Positions 16,404 through 24,811 of a stretch of DNA of 64,000 nucleotides are shown in pieces. The stretch is from assembly GCF_014649115.1 (NCBI RefSeq), contig NZ_BMSK01000018.1, positions 12,713-76,712 on the forward strand, read 5' to 3'. Origin of the DNA: Streptomyces eurythermus (GTDB lineage: Bacteria; Actinomycetota; Actinomycetes; Streptomycetales; Streptomycetaceae). The number at the start of each line of letters is the position of its first letter. Positions within the stretch are counted from its first letter, which is position 1. The notes below the pieces were generated by a model. It did no database searches. It saw only the letters and a program-made list of their open reading frames with translations, and was not told the origin of the DNA. Made by a program: the position numbers and the translations under genes.

Positions 16404-16556
16404 CGGCGTACCGTCCCTCCCTCGTCCCGTTCATTGTCACCTGGGCTCTCCGGTGTCCCGGGAGGCGGGGCGTACGGTGTTCTCGACAGACCGGCGGCCC
16501 GGGGCCACACTTGTGCGACCCCCGCCGGGGTGGCAGTCCTAGAGGAAGGTGTCCTT

Positions 16557-17333
16557 GTGCCCCGCCGCAGAATCGGCTTCTGGTACCGCTTCGCCGCGGT
16601 GATCTGCAAACCGCCGCTGGTGGTTCTGATCAAGCGGGACTGGCGTGGAATGGAGCACATTCCGGCCGAGGGCGGATTTATCACCGTGGTGAACCACAAT
16701 TCCCACGTGGACCCCTTCGCATACGCGCACTATCAGTACAACACCGGACGGGTTCCGCGATTCCTGGCGAAGAGCGGCCTTTTCAAGAAGGGATTGGTCG
16801 GCGCCGCCATGCGCGGCACCGGACAGATCCCCGTCTACCGCGAGTCGACCGACGCGCTCAGTGCCTTCCGGGCCGCCATCGACGCCGTCGAACGCGGCGA
16901 GTGCGTCGCCTTCTACCCCGAGGGCACCCTCACCCGCGACCCCGACGGCTGGCCCATGACCGGCAAGACCGGCGCCGCCCGGGTCGCCCTGCAGACCAGG
17001 TGCCCGGTCATCCCGGTCGCCCAGTGGGGCGCCAACGAACTGCTGCCGCCGTACGCCAAGAAGCCGAACCTCTTCCCGCGCAAGACGCACCACGTCCTGG
17101 CCGGCCCGCCCGTGGACCTCTCCCGTTTCTACGGCAAGGAGATGACCCCGGACGTGCTGAAGGAGGCCACCGAGGTCATCATGGCGGCCATCACCCGGCT
17201 GCTGGAGGAGATCCGCGGCGAGAAGGCGCCCGAGACGCCGTACGACCCGCGCCGCGAGCGGATCGAGCAGCGGCGCCGCACCCAGGCGCAGGCACAGGCG
17301 CGGGGCAGGCAGACGGAAGGGCAGACCAAGTGA
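16557..17333 (+). CDS. Lysophospholipid/1-acylglycerol-3-phosphate acyltransferase family protein
   Basis: A 258-residue PlsC-family acyltransferase. Blocks: I VVNHNSHVDPFAY (the NHxxxxD catalytic motif), II GQIPVYRE, III FYPEGTLTRD, IV CPVIPVAQWG. The Lys/Arg-rich C-terminus (ERIEQRRRTQAQAQARG) may lie at the membrane surface. GTG at 16557 has GGAAGG 7 nt upstream. The stop overlaps the gpsA start (GTGA), linking two steps of phosphatidic-acid supply: GpsA makes glycerol-3-phosphate and this enzyme acylates it or its lysophosphatidate. Confidence 0.92.
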   Translation: MPRRRIGFWYRFAAVICKPPLVVLIKRDWRGMEHIPAEGGFITVVNHNSHVDPFAYAHYQYNTGRVPRFLAKSGLFKKGLVGAAMRGTGQIPVYRESTDALSAFRAAIDAVERGECVAFYPEGTLTRDPDGWPMTGKTGAARVALQTRCPVIPVAQWGANELLPPYAKKPNLFPRKTHHVLAGPPVDLSRFYGKEMTPDVLKEATEVIMAAITRLLEEIRGEKAPETPYDPRRERIEQRRRTQAQAQARGRQTEGQTK

Positions 17334-18340
17334 GCAAGCCTGTGCGGGCGGCCGTCATGGGCACCGGTTCGTGGGGCACCGCCTTCGGCATGGTGCTCGC
17401 CGACGCCGGCTGTGACGTGACCCTGTGGGCCCGCCGGCCCCGGCTGGCCGAGGCGGTCAACTCCACCCGGACCAACCCCGACTACCTGCCCGGCGTGGAA
17501 CTCCCCCAGAACCTGCGCGCCACCGCCGACGCCGCCGAGGCGCTCGCCGGCGCGGACTTCACCGTGCTCGCGATCCCCTCCCAGACGCTGCGCGAGAACC
17601 TCGCCGAATGGTCCCCGCTGCTGGCGCCGGACACCGTCCTCGTCTCCCTGATGAAGGGCGTCGAACTCGGCTCCACCATGCGGATGAGCGAGGTCGTCGA
17701 GGACGTCGCCAAGGTCGGCGCCGACCGGATCGCGGTCGTCACCGGGCCCAACCTGGCCCGCGAGATCGCCGCCCGCATGCCCGCCCTGGCCGTCGTGGCC
17801 TGCACCGACGAGCGGGTCGCCCAGCGGCTCCAGGCCGCCTGCCACACGCCGTACTTCCGGCCGTACACCAACACCGACGTGGTCGGCTGCGAACTCGCCG
17901 GCGCGGTCAAGAACGTCATCGGCCTCGCGGTCGGCATCGCCGACGGCATGGGCCTCGGTGACAACGCCAAGGGCTCGCTCATCACCCGCGGCCTCGCCGA
18001 GACCACCCGGCTCGGCCTGGCGATGGGCGCCGACCCGCTGACCTTCTCCGGACTCGCCGGCCTCGGCGACCTGGTGGCCACCTGCTCCTCGCCGCTGTCC
18101 CGCAACCACACCTTCGGCACCAACCTCGGCAAGGGCATGACCCTCCAGGAGACCATCGCCGTCACCAAGCAGACCGCCGAGGGCGTCAAGTCCTGCGAGT
18201 CCGTGCTGGATCTGGCCCGCCGGCACGGTGTCGACATGCCCATCACCGAGACGGTCGTGGAGATCGTGCACGAGGGCAAGTCGCCGGTCGCCGCGCTCAA
18301 GGAGCTGATGGCCCGCAGCGCCAAGCCCGAACGGCGCTGA
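17330..18340 (+). CDS. gpsA: Glycerol-3-phosphate dehydrogenase [NAD(P)+]
   Basis: A 336-residue GpsA that reduces dihydroxyacetone phosphate to sn-glycerol-3-phosphate for phospholipids. Rossmann motif GTGSWGTAFG at the N-terminus, SLMKGVELGS, VVTGPNLAREIA, catalytic Lys in ELAGAVKNVIGLA, and the signature GDLVATCSSPLSRNHTFG. It overlaps the acyltransferase gene by 4 nt and is thus translationally coupled. Usual length. Confidence 0.97.
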   Translation: MSKPVRAAVMGTGSWGTAFGMVLADAGCDVTLWARRPRLAEAVNSTRTNPDYLPGVELPQNLRATADAAEALAGADFTVLAIPSQTLRENLAEWSPLLAPDTVLVSLMKGVELGSTMRMSEVVEDVAKVGADRIAVVTGPNLAREIAARMPALAVVACTDERVAQRLQAACHTPYFRPYTNTDVVGCELAGAVKNVIGLAVGIADGMGLGDNAKGSLITRGLAETTRLGLAMGADPLTFSGLAGLGDLVATCSSPLSRNHTFGTNLGKGMTLQETIAVTKQTAEGVKSCESVLDLARRHGVDMPITETVVEIVHEGKSPVAALKELMARSAKPERR

Positions 18341-18465
18341 AACCGGCCCCTCCCACGCCCCCGCCGGGCCGTCCACGACGCTCCGCGACCATCCGTGCGA
18401 CGCTGAGCGACGGCCCGGGAGCGCGCGCTGACTTGTCGTCTACCTCCAGGTACGCTCAACGCGAT

Positions 18466-19623
18466 ATGAGCACCGAGAACCTTCCCCAGAGCCCTGAGCA
18501 GCCGGCGCGCAAGCCGCGCGTGGCCGTCGTGTTCGGCGGGCGCAGCTCCGAACACGGGATCTCCATGGTCACCGCCGGCGCGGTCCTCACGGCCATCGAC
18601 CGGACGAAGTACGACGTCCTGCCGATCGGCATCACGCGGGAGGGCCGCTGGGTGCTCACCGCCGACGAACCGGAGCGGATGGCCATCGCCGACCGCCGCA
18701 CCCCCGAGGTCGCCGACCTCGCGGAGGAGCACGAGGGCGGCGTGGTGCTCCCCGTCGACCCCACCAACCGCGAGGTCGTCTACAGCGAGCCCGGCTCCGT
18801 GCCCAAGGCGCTCGGCGAGGTCGACGTCGTCTTCCCGGTGCTGCACGGCCCCTACGGCGAGGACGGCACCCTTCAGGGCCTGCTGGAGCTGTCCGGGGTG
18901 CCCTACGTCGGCTCGGGCGTGCTCGCCTCGGCCGTCGGCCAGGACAAGGAGTACATGAAGCGGATCCTCGCCTCCTACGGGCTCAAGGTCGGCCCGTACC
19001 TGGTGATCCGCCCCCGCGAGTGGGCCCGGGACGAGTCCGCCGCCCGCAAGAGGATCGTCGACTTCGCCGGCGAGCACGGCTGGCCGCTGTTCGTGAAGCC
19101 GGCACGCGCGGGCTCCTCCATCGGCATCACCAAGGTCGACGGCCTGGCCGGCCTGGACGAGGCCATCGCCGAGGCACAGCGCCACGACCCGAAGATCCTG
19201 ATCGAGGCCGCCGTACGGGGCCGTGAGATCGAGTGCGGCGTCCTGGAGTTCGAGGACGGCCCGCGCGCCTCCGTCCCGGCCGAGATCCCGCCGCCGGACG
19301 CGCACGCGTACTACGACTTCGAGGCCAAGTACATCGACTCCACGCCCGGTGTCGTCCCGGCCCCGCTCACCGAGGAGCAGACCGCCGAGGTGCGGCGGCT
19401 CGCGGTCGAGGCGTTCGAGGCGACCTCCTGCGAGGGCCTGGTCCGCGCGGACTTCTTCCTCACTGAGGACGGCGAGTTCGTGATCAACGAGATCAACACC
19501 ATGCCCGGTTTCACGCCGATCTCGATGTACCCGCAGATGTGGCAGGCGACGGGCGTGAGCTACCCGGAGCTGATCGACCGCCTGGTGCGGGCGGCGCTGC
19601 GCCGCCCGACCGGACTGCGCTGA
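18466..19623 (+). CDS. ddl: D-alanine--D-alanine ligase
   Basis: A 385-residue ATP-grasp ligase making D-Ala-D-Ala for peptidoglycan. Seen: VFGGRSSEHGISM, HGPYGEDGTLQGLLEL, KPARAGSSIGITK, the omega loop YYDFEAKYID (Tyr-type, as in D-Ala rather than D-Lac ligases), and INEINTMPGFTPISMYP. ATG at 18466; TACGCT at 18451-18456 looks like a -10 and would leave almost no leader. Downstream of gpsA after 125 bp, convergent with the DUF3515 gene. Confidence 0.96.
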   Translation: MSTENLPQSPEQPARKPRVAVVFGGRSSEHGISMVTAGAVLTAIDRTKYDVLPIGITREGRWVLTADEPERMAIADRRTPEVADLAEEHEGGVVLPVDPTNREVVYSEPGSVPKALGEVDVVFPVLHGPYGEDGTLQGLLELSGVPYVGSGVLASAVGQDKEYMKRILASYGLKVGPYLVIRPREWARDESAARKRIVDFAGEHGWPLFVKPARAGSSIGITKVDGLAGLDEAIAEAQRHDPKILIEAAVRGREIECGVLEFEDGPRASVPAEIPPPDAHAYYDFEAKYIDSTPGVVPAPLTEEQTAEVRRLAVEAFEATSCEGLVRADFFLTEDGEFVINEINTMPGFTPISMYPQMWQATGVSYPELIDRLVRAALRRPTGLR

Positions 19624-19636
19624 GCCCGCGACCGGA

Positions 19637-20158
19637 TCAGTGCCGCATGGAGGCGATCCCCTCCGGGATCGCCTTCTTCACGGCCGGCGCCAGGTCCATC
19701 AGCACCTGCGCGCTGTCGTCCGGCCCGGACAGCTTCTTCGGCAGGGTCACCTGCACATAGACGCGGCGCTCGGACGTGGTGAACCGCCACGTCCCGTCGT
19801 CCTGCTTCTCCATCAGCCAGTCGACGCCGTCGACCCCGCCGCCGATCGCGTCCGGATCCTGCCCGAGGGCCACCTTCGGATCGACCATCTTGGGCGGCCG
19901 GGGAATGCCGCAGCGCAGTATGATCGCCGGGCTTCCCCAGGCCGCCGTGTAGGCGGACGGGGGCTCCGGGTCCCGGCGGGGCTGTCCGTCCACCTTCCGT
20001 GGCAGCGCCTTGTCCAGGTCCCGGCAGAGCGGGGCGGTCCGCGCGTCCGGGGTGGGCACCGCCACGGTGTCGCTGTCGTCCGTCGCGGAGCAGCCCGCGA
20101 CCGCGACGAGCAGGGCCACTGCGAGCAGGCCGAGGGGCCGGTGACGGAAGATGTTCAC
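19637..20158 (-). CDS. DUF3515 family lipoprotein
   Basis: A 173-residue secreted lipoprotein. The N-terminus has a basic start, a hydrophobic stretch and a lipobox LVAVAGC, with Cys about residue 22 as the lipidated residue. The body contains the DUF3515 elements LCRDLDKALP, YTAAWGSPAIILRCG and WRFTTSERRVYVQVTLP. Function unknown; in actinobacteria the family often lies between ddl and thiL, as here. GTG start at 20156-20158. Confidence 0.88.
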   Translation of the reverse strand: MNIFRHRPLGLLAVALLVAVAGCSATDDSDTVAVPTPDARTAPLCRDLDKALPRKVDGQPRRDPEPPSAYTAAWGSPAIILRCGIPRPPKMVDPKVALGQDPDAIGGGVDGVDWLMEKQDDGTWRFTTSERRVYVQVTLPKKLSGPDDSAQVLMDLAPAVKKAIPEGIASMRH

Positions 20159-20178
20159 CGGCCAAGCGTAGACGGGGG

Positions 20179-20412
20179 CTACAGATGCACGACCGGGCAG
20201 GTCAGAGTGCGCGTGATGCCGTCCACTTGCTGGACTTTCGCGACCACCATGCGGCCGAGTTCGTCCACCGTGTCGGCCTGGGCGCGCACGATCACGTCGT
20301 ACGGACCCGTCACGTCCTCGGCCTGGATCACTCCAGGGAGCTTGCTGATCGTCTCGGCGACGGTCGACGCCTTGCCGACCTCCGTCTGGATCAGGATGTA
20401 CGCCTGTACCAC
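20179..20412 (-). CDS. Stand-alone Lrp/AsnC ligand-binding (RAM) domain protein
   Basis: A 77-residue protein consisting only of the Lrp/AsnC effector domain (VQAYILIQTEVGKA, PYDVIVRAQADT, VDGITRTLTCPVV) with no DNA-binding helix-turn-helix. Such proteins form ring oligomers that bind amino acids. GTG at 20410-20412 has GGAGG 4 nt upstream; longer in-frame extensions upstream look non-coding. It lies 20 nt upstream of the lipoprotein gene and is probably its operon partner. Confidence 0.9.
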   Translation of the reverse strand: MVQAYILIQTEVGKASTVAETISKLPGVIQAEDVTGPYDVIVRAQADTVDELGRMVVAKVQQVDGITRTLTCPVVHL

Positions 20413-20682
20413 GGAACCTCCAGGGCGGCCACGAGGATCATGTGGGGAAAAGGAACGCCACGGTATCGCGTCGCCGCGCCCCGCGGGGAGACCTCCGGGA
20501 CGCGGGCTTGCGTGGTGAGGCGCGGCCATGGCGGATGTTGACGGTCACCCGGACCGTACGGACGGTCACCGCGGCCGTGTCGGGGGCCCCGGCGACCGCG
20601 GCGACGGACACCTCGACCGTATCGGGGACACTGAAGACGCGCGACCGGGCACGGCATGGGAGAGAAAAGGGGAGCAAGGGAC

Positions 20683-21648
20683 ATGAAGGGCACTGTTGGT
20701 GAGCTCGGGGAGTTCGGGCTCATCAGGGAGCTCACCTCCCGTCTCACCAGTACGCCGGCGGTCCGGGTCGGTCCCGGCGACGACGCCGCGGTGGTCGCCG
20801 CGCCCGACCGCCGGGTGGTGGCGAGCACCGACATCCTGCTGGAGGGCCGGCACTTCCGCCGTGACTGGTCCACCGCCTACGACGTGGGCCGCAAGGCCGC
20901 CGCGCAGAACCTCGCCGACATCGCCGCGATGGGCGCCGTCCCCACCGCGCTGCTGCTCGGCCTGGTCGTCCCCGCCGAACTGCCGGTCACCTGGCCCACC
21001 GAGCTGATGGACGGCCTGCGCGACGAGTGCCAGGTCGCCGGCGCCTCCGTGGTCGGCGGGGACGTCGTACGCGGCGACACCATCATGGTGTCGATCACCG
21101 CGCTCGGTGATCTGCGCAACCACGAGCCCGTCACCCGGGCCGGCGCCCAGCCCGGCGACCTGGTGGCCGTCACCGGCTGGCTGGGCTGGTCCGCCGCCGG
21201 GTACGCGGTGCTCTCCCGCGGCTTCCGCTCCCCGCGTGCCTTCGTGGAGGCGCACCGGCGCCCCGAGCCGCCGTACCACGCGGGCCCGGCCGCCGCCTCG
21301 CTCGGCGCCACCGCGATGTGCGACGTGAGCGACGGCCTGATCGCCGACCTCGGGCACATCGCCGAGGCCAGCAAGGTCCGCATCGACATCCGCTCCGGCG
21401 CGATCGACATCCCCACGCAGATGCACGACATCGGCCAGGCCGTCGGCGTGGACCCGCTGCAGTGGGTGCTGACCGGGGGAGAGGATCACGCGATCGTGGC
21501 CACCTTCCCGCCGGACGTCAAGCTCCCGGCCCGCTGGAAGGTCATCGGCGAGGTCCTCAACCCCTCCGCGCTGCCCCAGGTGACGGTCGACGGGGCGCCC
21601 TGGACCAGCAAGGGCGGCTGGGACCACTTCGGGGACATCGAGTCATGA
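20683..21648 (+). CDS. thiL: Thiamine-monophosphate kinase
   Basis: A 321-residue PurM-like kinase that makes thiamine pyrophosphate from thiamine phosphate. Motifs: VGPGDDAAVV, STDILLEGRHF, NLADIAAMGAVPTALLLG, VGGDVVRGDT, CDVSDGLIADLGHIA and TGGEDHAIV. ATG at 20683 fits the family start; an ATG 27 nt upstream is less likely. Overlaps thiD by 4 nt (ATGA). Confidence 0.96.
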   Translation: MKGTVGELGEFGLIRELTSRLTSTPAVRVGPGDDAAVVAAPDRRVVASTDILLEGRHFRRDWSTAYDVGRKAAAQNLADIAAMGAVPTALLLGLVVPAELPVTWPTELMDGLRDECQVAGASVVGGDVVRGDTIMVSITALGDLRNHEPVTRAGAQPGDLVAVTGWLGWSAAGYAVLSRGFRSPRAFVEAHRRPEPPYHAGPAAASLGATAMCDVSDGLIADLGHIAEASKVRIDIRSGAIDIPTQMHDIGQAVGVDPLQWVLTGGEDHAIVATFPPDVKLPARWKVIGEVLNPSALPQVTVDGAPWTSKGGWDHFGDIES

Positions 21649-22430
21649 TCCCCAGGGTGCTCACGGTGGCGGGCTCCGACTCCGGCGGCGGCGCGGGGAT
21701 CCAGGCCGACCTGAAGACGATGCTGGCGCACGGCGTGCACGGCATGAGCGTGCTCACCGCGGTGACCGCGCAGAACTCCCTTGGTGTCCAGGGCGCCTGG
21801 GAGCTGCCCGCGGCGGCGGTCCGGGCCCAGTACCGCAGCGTCGTGGACGACATCGGCGTCCAGGCCGTGAAGACCGGCATGCTGGCCTCCGCCGAACTGG
21901 TCGAGACGGTCGCCGAACTGCTCTCCGGCACGGACGCGCCGGCCGTGGTGGATCCGGTGGGCGTCTCCAAGCACGGTGACGCGCTGCTCGCCGCCTCCGC
22001 GCTGGACGCCGTCCGCACCAGGCTGCTGCCCGCGGCGACCGTGGCCACGCCCAACCTGGACGAGGTGGCGCAGCTCACGGGGATACGGGTGGAGTCCGAG
22101 GCGGATCTGCGCCGGGCCGCGGCCGCCGTGCTGGCCTACGGGCCGCGCTGGGTGCTGATCAAGGGCGGGCATCTGCCCGGGGACGCCGTGGACCTGCTCA
22201 CTGACGGCTGTGAGGAGCACCTGCTGCGCGCTCCCCGGCACGACAACCGGCACACCCACGGCACCGGCTGCACCCTCGCCTCCGCGATCGCCTGCGGGCT
22301 GGCCCTGGGCAGGTCCGTACCGGAGGCGGTCATGGCGGCCAAGGAGTACGTCACCGGGGCGATCGCCGCCGGGTTCGCCCTCGGTGCCGGGATCGGGCCG
22401 GTGGATCACGGGTGGCGGTTCAGGGGCTGA
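21645..22430 (+). CDS. thiD: Hydroxymethylpyrimidine (phosphate) kinase
   Basis: A 261-residue ribokinase-like enzyme phosphorylating HMP and HMP-P in thiamine synthesis. Seen: TVAGSDSGGGAGIQADLK, HGMSVLTAVTAQNS, VKTGMLAS, the anion-hole and base motif HTHGTGCTLASAIAC and VWIKGGH-like VLIKGGHLPGDAVD. Coupled by ATGA overlap to thiL, so the two thiamine genes are one operon. A terminator follows. Confidence 0.96.
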   Translation: MIPRVLTVAGSDSGGGAGIQADLKTMLAHGVHGMSVLTAVTAQNSLGVQGAWELPAAAVRAQYRSVVDDIGVQAVKTGMLASAELVETVAELLSGTDAPAVVDPVGVSKHGDALLAASALDAVRTRLLPAATVATPNLDEVAQLTGIRVESEADLRRAAAAVLAYGPRWVLIKGGHLPGDAVDLLTDGCEEHLLRAPRHDNRHTHGTGCTLASAIACGLALGRSVPEAVMAAKEYVTGAIAAGFALGAGIGPVDHGWRFRG

Positions 22431-22453
22431 GCCCGCACGGGGGCAAGGCAAAA

Positions 22454-22481
22454 AGCCGGTCCACCGTGAGGTGGACCGGCT
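22454..22481. terminator. Bidirectional terminator between thiD and rpmB
   Basis: A perfect 12-bp stem AGCCGGTCCACC (22454-22465), loop GTGA, GGTGGACCGGCT (22470-22481), with A residues upstream and CTGTG downstream. It serves convergent thiD and rpmB. Confidence 0.88.
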
Positions 22482-22524
22482 CTGTGCAGCGAACCAGGCA
22501 GTGGCCGCGCGCTCAGCTGTAGCG

Positions 22525-22710
22525 TCAGCGCGAGACCTTGCCGGCCTTGATGCACGAGGTGCAAGCGTTCACGCGCTTCGGCGTCCCGCCGACCACGGTA
22601 CGCACACGCTGGATGTTCGGGTTCCAGCGGCGGGACGTACGGCGGTGCGAGTGCGAGATGTTGTTGCCGAAGCCCGGCCCCTTGCCGCAGACGTCGCAGT
22701 TGGCAGCCAC
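22525..22710 (-). CDS. rpmB: 50S ribosomal protein L28
   Basis: A 61-residue L28 with the conserved GPGFGNNISHSHRRTSRRW core. It is the zinc-containing (C+) form, with CDVC at residues 5-8 and CTSC near 50. Streptomyces usually also carry zinc-free paralogues used in zinc starvation; this would be the zinc-replete copy. GTG start at 22708-22710. Confidence 0.97.
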   Translation of the reverse strand: MAANCDVCGKGPGFGNNISHSHRRTSRRWNPNIQRVRTVVGGTPKRVNACTSCIKAGKVSR

Positions 22711-22968
22711 GGGTCACTCCAAAGACTTCAGATGCACTTACGGTTGATCCCGGCATGCCGGGATCAAGATCCTAGGATCTGAGATCTGATTGGCGTTGCC
22801 AGGGGAATGGCCCGATCAGGATCGGGCAACCGGAGCAGCATACAACGGCTGCGCCAGTACAACGAAACTACCATGGCTGATCAGGCTCCCGCTCCCGGCC
22901 CGCTTCCGGAGGACACCGGTCCGGGGTCTACGCTGCGTCCGACGTACGGCCGGGTCAGGGAGGCGCAG

Positions 22969-24789
22969 GTGGCGCAGGTGCCGCAGACATTCTTCGATGC
23001 TCTCGCGGTGCGTACCTGGTGCTCCCTGGCGCTCCGGGCGCTGGGCCGGGCCCGGGAGGAGATCGACGCGATCAACGTCTACCCGGTGGCCGACGGCGAC
23101 ACCGGGACCAATCTGTATCTGACCCTGGAGTCGGCGGCCACGGCCGTGGAGGCGGTGTTCGCCGGGTACGAGACCGGCCGCGCGGAGCCGTCCCTCGGCG
23201 ACGCGGCCCGCGCGATGGCCCACGGCGCGCTGATCGGGGCCCGGGGCAACTCCGGCACGATCCTGGCGCAGCTGCTGCGGGGCATGGCCCAGGTGCTCGC
23301 CGAGGCCGGTGAGTCCGCCGCCGGTGAGTCCTCCGCCGTCTCCCGCGCCGACGGCCCCGGGCTGCGGCTGGCCCTGCGCCGGGCCGCCGACTCCGCCCGG
23401 CAGGCCGTGGCACACCCCGTCGAGGGCACGGTGCTGACGGTCGCCTCGGCCGCCGCCGAAGCCGCGGAGGAGGCCGGGGACGACTGCCGGACGGTCGCGC
23501 GCGCCGCCTACGAGGGCGCGCGGGCGGCCCTGGCGGCGACTCCGGACCAGCTGGGCGTGCTGCGGCGGGCCGGGGTGGTCGACGCGGGCGGCCGGGGCCT
23601 GGTGACGGTGCTGGCCGCGCTGGTGGAGGCGGTCACGGGGGAGGCGGTACGGGAGACGGCGGGGGGTGTTTCCGGCGCCCGGTCAGCCGGTCCCGCCGGG
23701 TCTGCTGGTTCCGCCGGGTCTGCTGGTCCTGCCGGGTCTGCCGGGCCTTCTGGTCATGGTGCCGGGGGCGCCGGTCACGGGGCCGGGGCCGCCGGGGCGT
23801 GCGCAACCGGTGGCGGCACGGAACCGGCCTGCCAGGACGAGGCCGGGGACGGCCGGGGGGAGGCCGGGGGGCCCGCCTTCGAGGTGATCTACCTGCTGGA
23901 GGCCGACGACGCGGCCGTGGCCCGGCTGCGCGCTCGGCTCGACGCCCTCGGGGACTCCCTGGTCGTGGTCGGCGGCGACGGACTGTGGAACGTCCATGTG
24001 CACGTCGACGACGCGGGCGCCGCCGTGGAGGCCGGCGTGGAGGCCGGCCGGCCCTACCGGATCCGGATCACGCACTTCGGGCACGGCGAGCCGCACCCCG
24101 GCCGGGAACGCCCGTCCCGCGCACCCGCCCAGCGGGCGGTCGTCGCCGTCGTACCGGGCGAGGGGCTGGCCGGGCTGTACGGCGAGGCCGGCGCGACCAC
24201 CGTCCTCGCGCGCCCCGGGGAGCCGCCCGCCAGCGGGGAGCTGGTGCAGGCGGTACGGCGGGCCCACGCGCGCGAGGTGGTCCTGCTGCCCAACGACGCC
24301 GAGCTGCGCCACACGGCCGCCGCCGCGGCCGAGCAGGTCCGCACCGAGGGCATCCGGGTGGCCCTGATCCCGACCCGCTCGGCGGTCCAGGGCATCGCCG
24401 CGCTCGCCGTGCACGAGCCGCGGCGCCGGTTCGACGAGGACGTGGTCCAGATGACCGCGGCGGCGGGCGCCACCCGGTACGCCGAGGTCGTCGTCGCCGA
24501 GCGCCGGTCCTGGACCACGGCGGGCATCTGCCAGGCCGGGGACGTGCTCGGCCTCATCGACGGCGACGTCGCGGTGATCGGCACGGACGTCACCGCCACC
24601 GCCCGTACCGTCCTGGACCGCATGCTCCAGTCCGGCGGCGAGCTGGTCACCCTCGTCGTCGGCGACGAGGCCCCGGAAACCGCCGCCGCGCACCTGGAGG
24701 CCCGGGTACGGGAGTCCTACCTGGCCGTGGACACGGTGGTGTACCACGGCGGCCGGCAGGGGGCGCTGCTGCTCATCGGCGTGGAGTGA
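22969..24789 (+). CDS. DhaL/DegV-type (FakA-like, YloV family) protein
   Basis: About 606 residues. The N-terminal DhaL kinase domain has INVYPVADGDTGTNLYLTLES (ATP- and Mg-binding Asp residues in DGDTGTN), GARGNSGTILAQLLRG and GVVDAGGRGLVTVL. A Gly/Ala/Ser-rich linker (about 237-282) precedes a C-terminal domain with VHVHVDDAG, VVAVVPGEGLAGLY and IDGDVAVIG, as in YloV/FakA fatty-acid kinases. GTG at 22969 is preferred for its AGGGAGG 5 nt upstream; ATG 22873 and GTG 22978 are alternatives. Divergent from rpmB, as FakA-like genes often are; convergent with the TPR gene. Acyl substrate inferred only. Confidence 0.85.
   Translation: MAQVPQTFFDALAVRTWCSLALRALGRAREEIDAINVYPVADGDTGTNLYLTLESAATAVEAVFAGYETGRAEPSLGDAARAMAHGALIGARGNSGTILAQLLRGMAQVLAEAGESAAGESSAVSRADGPGLRLALRRAADSARQAVAHPVEGTVLTVASAAAEAAEEAGDDCRTVARAAYEGARAALAATPDQLGVLRRAGVVDAGGRGLVTVLAALVEAVTGEAVRETAGGVSGARSAGPAGSAGSAGSAGPAGSAGPSGHGAGGAGHGAGAAGACATGGGTEPACQDEAGDGRGEAGGPAFEVIYLLEADDAAVARLRARLDALGDSLVVVGGDGLWNVHVHVDDAGAAVEAGVEAGRPYRIRITHFGHGEPHPGRERPSRAPAQRAVVAVVPGEGLAGLYGEAGATTVLARPGEPPASGELVQAVRRAHAREVVLLPNDAELRHTAAAAAEQVRTEGIRVALIPTRSAVQGIAALAVHEPRRRFDEDVVQMTAAAGATRYAEVVVAERRSWTTAGICQAGDVLGLIDGDVAVIGTDVTATARTVLDRMLQSGGELVTLVVGDEAPETAAAHLEARVRESYLAVDTVVYHGGRQGALLLIGVE
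23680..23815 (+). repeat. Collagen-like Gly-X-X low-complexity stretch in the DhaL protein
   Basis: An in-frame run of GPAGSAGSAGSAG-type triplets followed by GHGAGGAGHGAG. It uses many T-ending codons (TCT, GGT), unlike the surrounding gene, and sits exactly in the linker between the two domains. Confidence 0.75.
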
Positions 24790-24811
24790 CGCGGGGCCGG
24801 GTGGTGGTGGC

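Noticed and set aside
19560..20165. 201-codon minus-strand frame overlapping the DUF3515 gene
   Set aside because: The alternative frame has no signal peptide or domain and overlaps the 3' end of ddl; the frame ending at 19637 has the lipobox and DUF3515 motifs.
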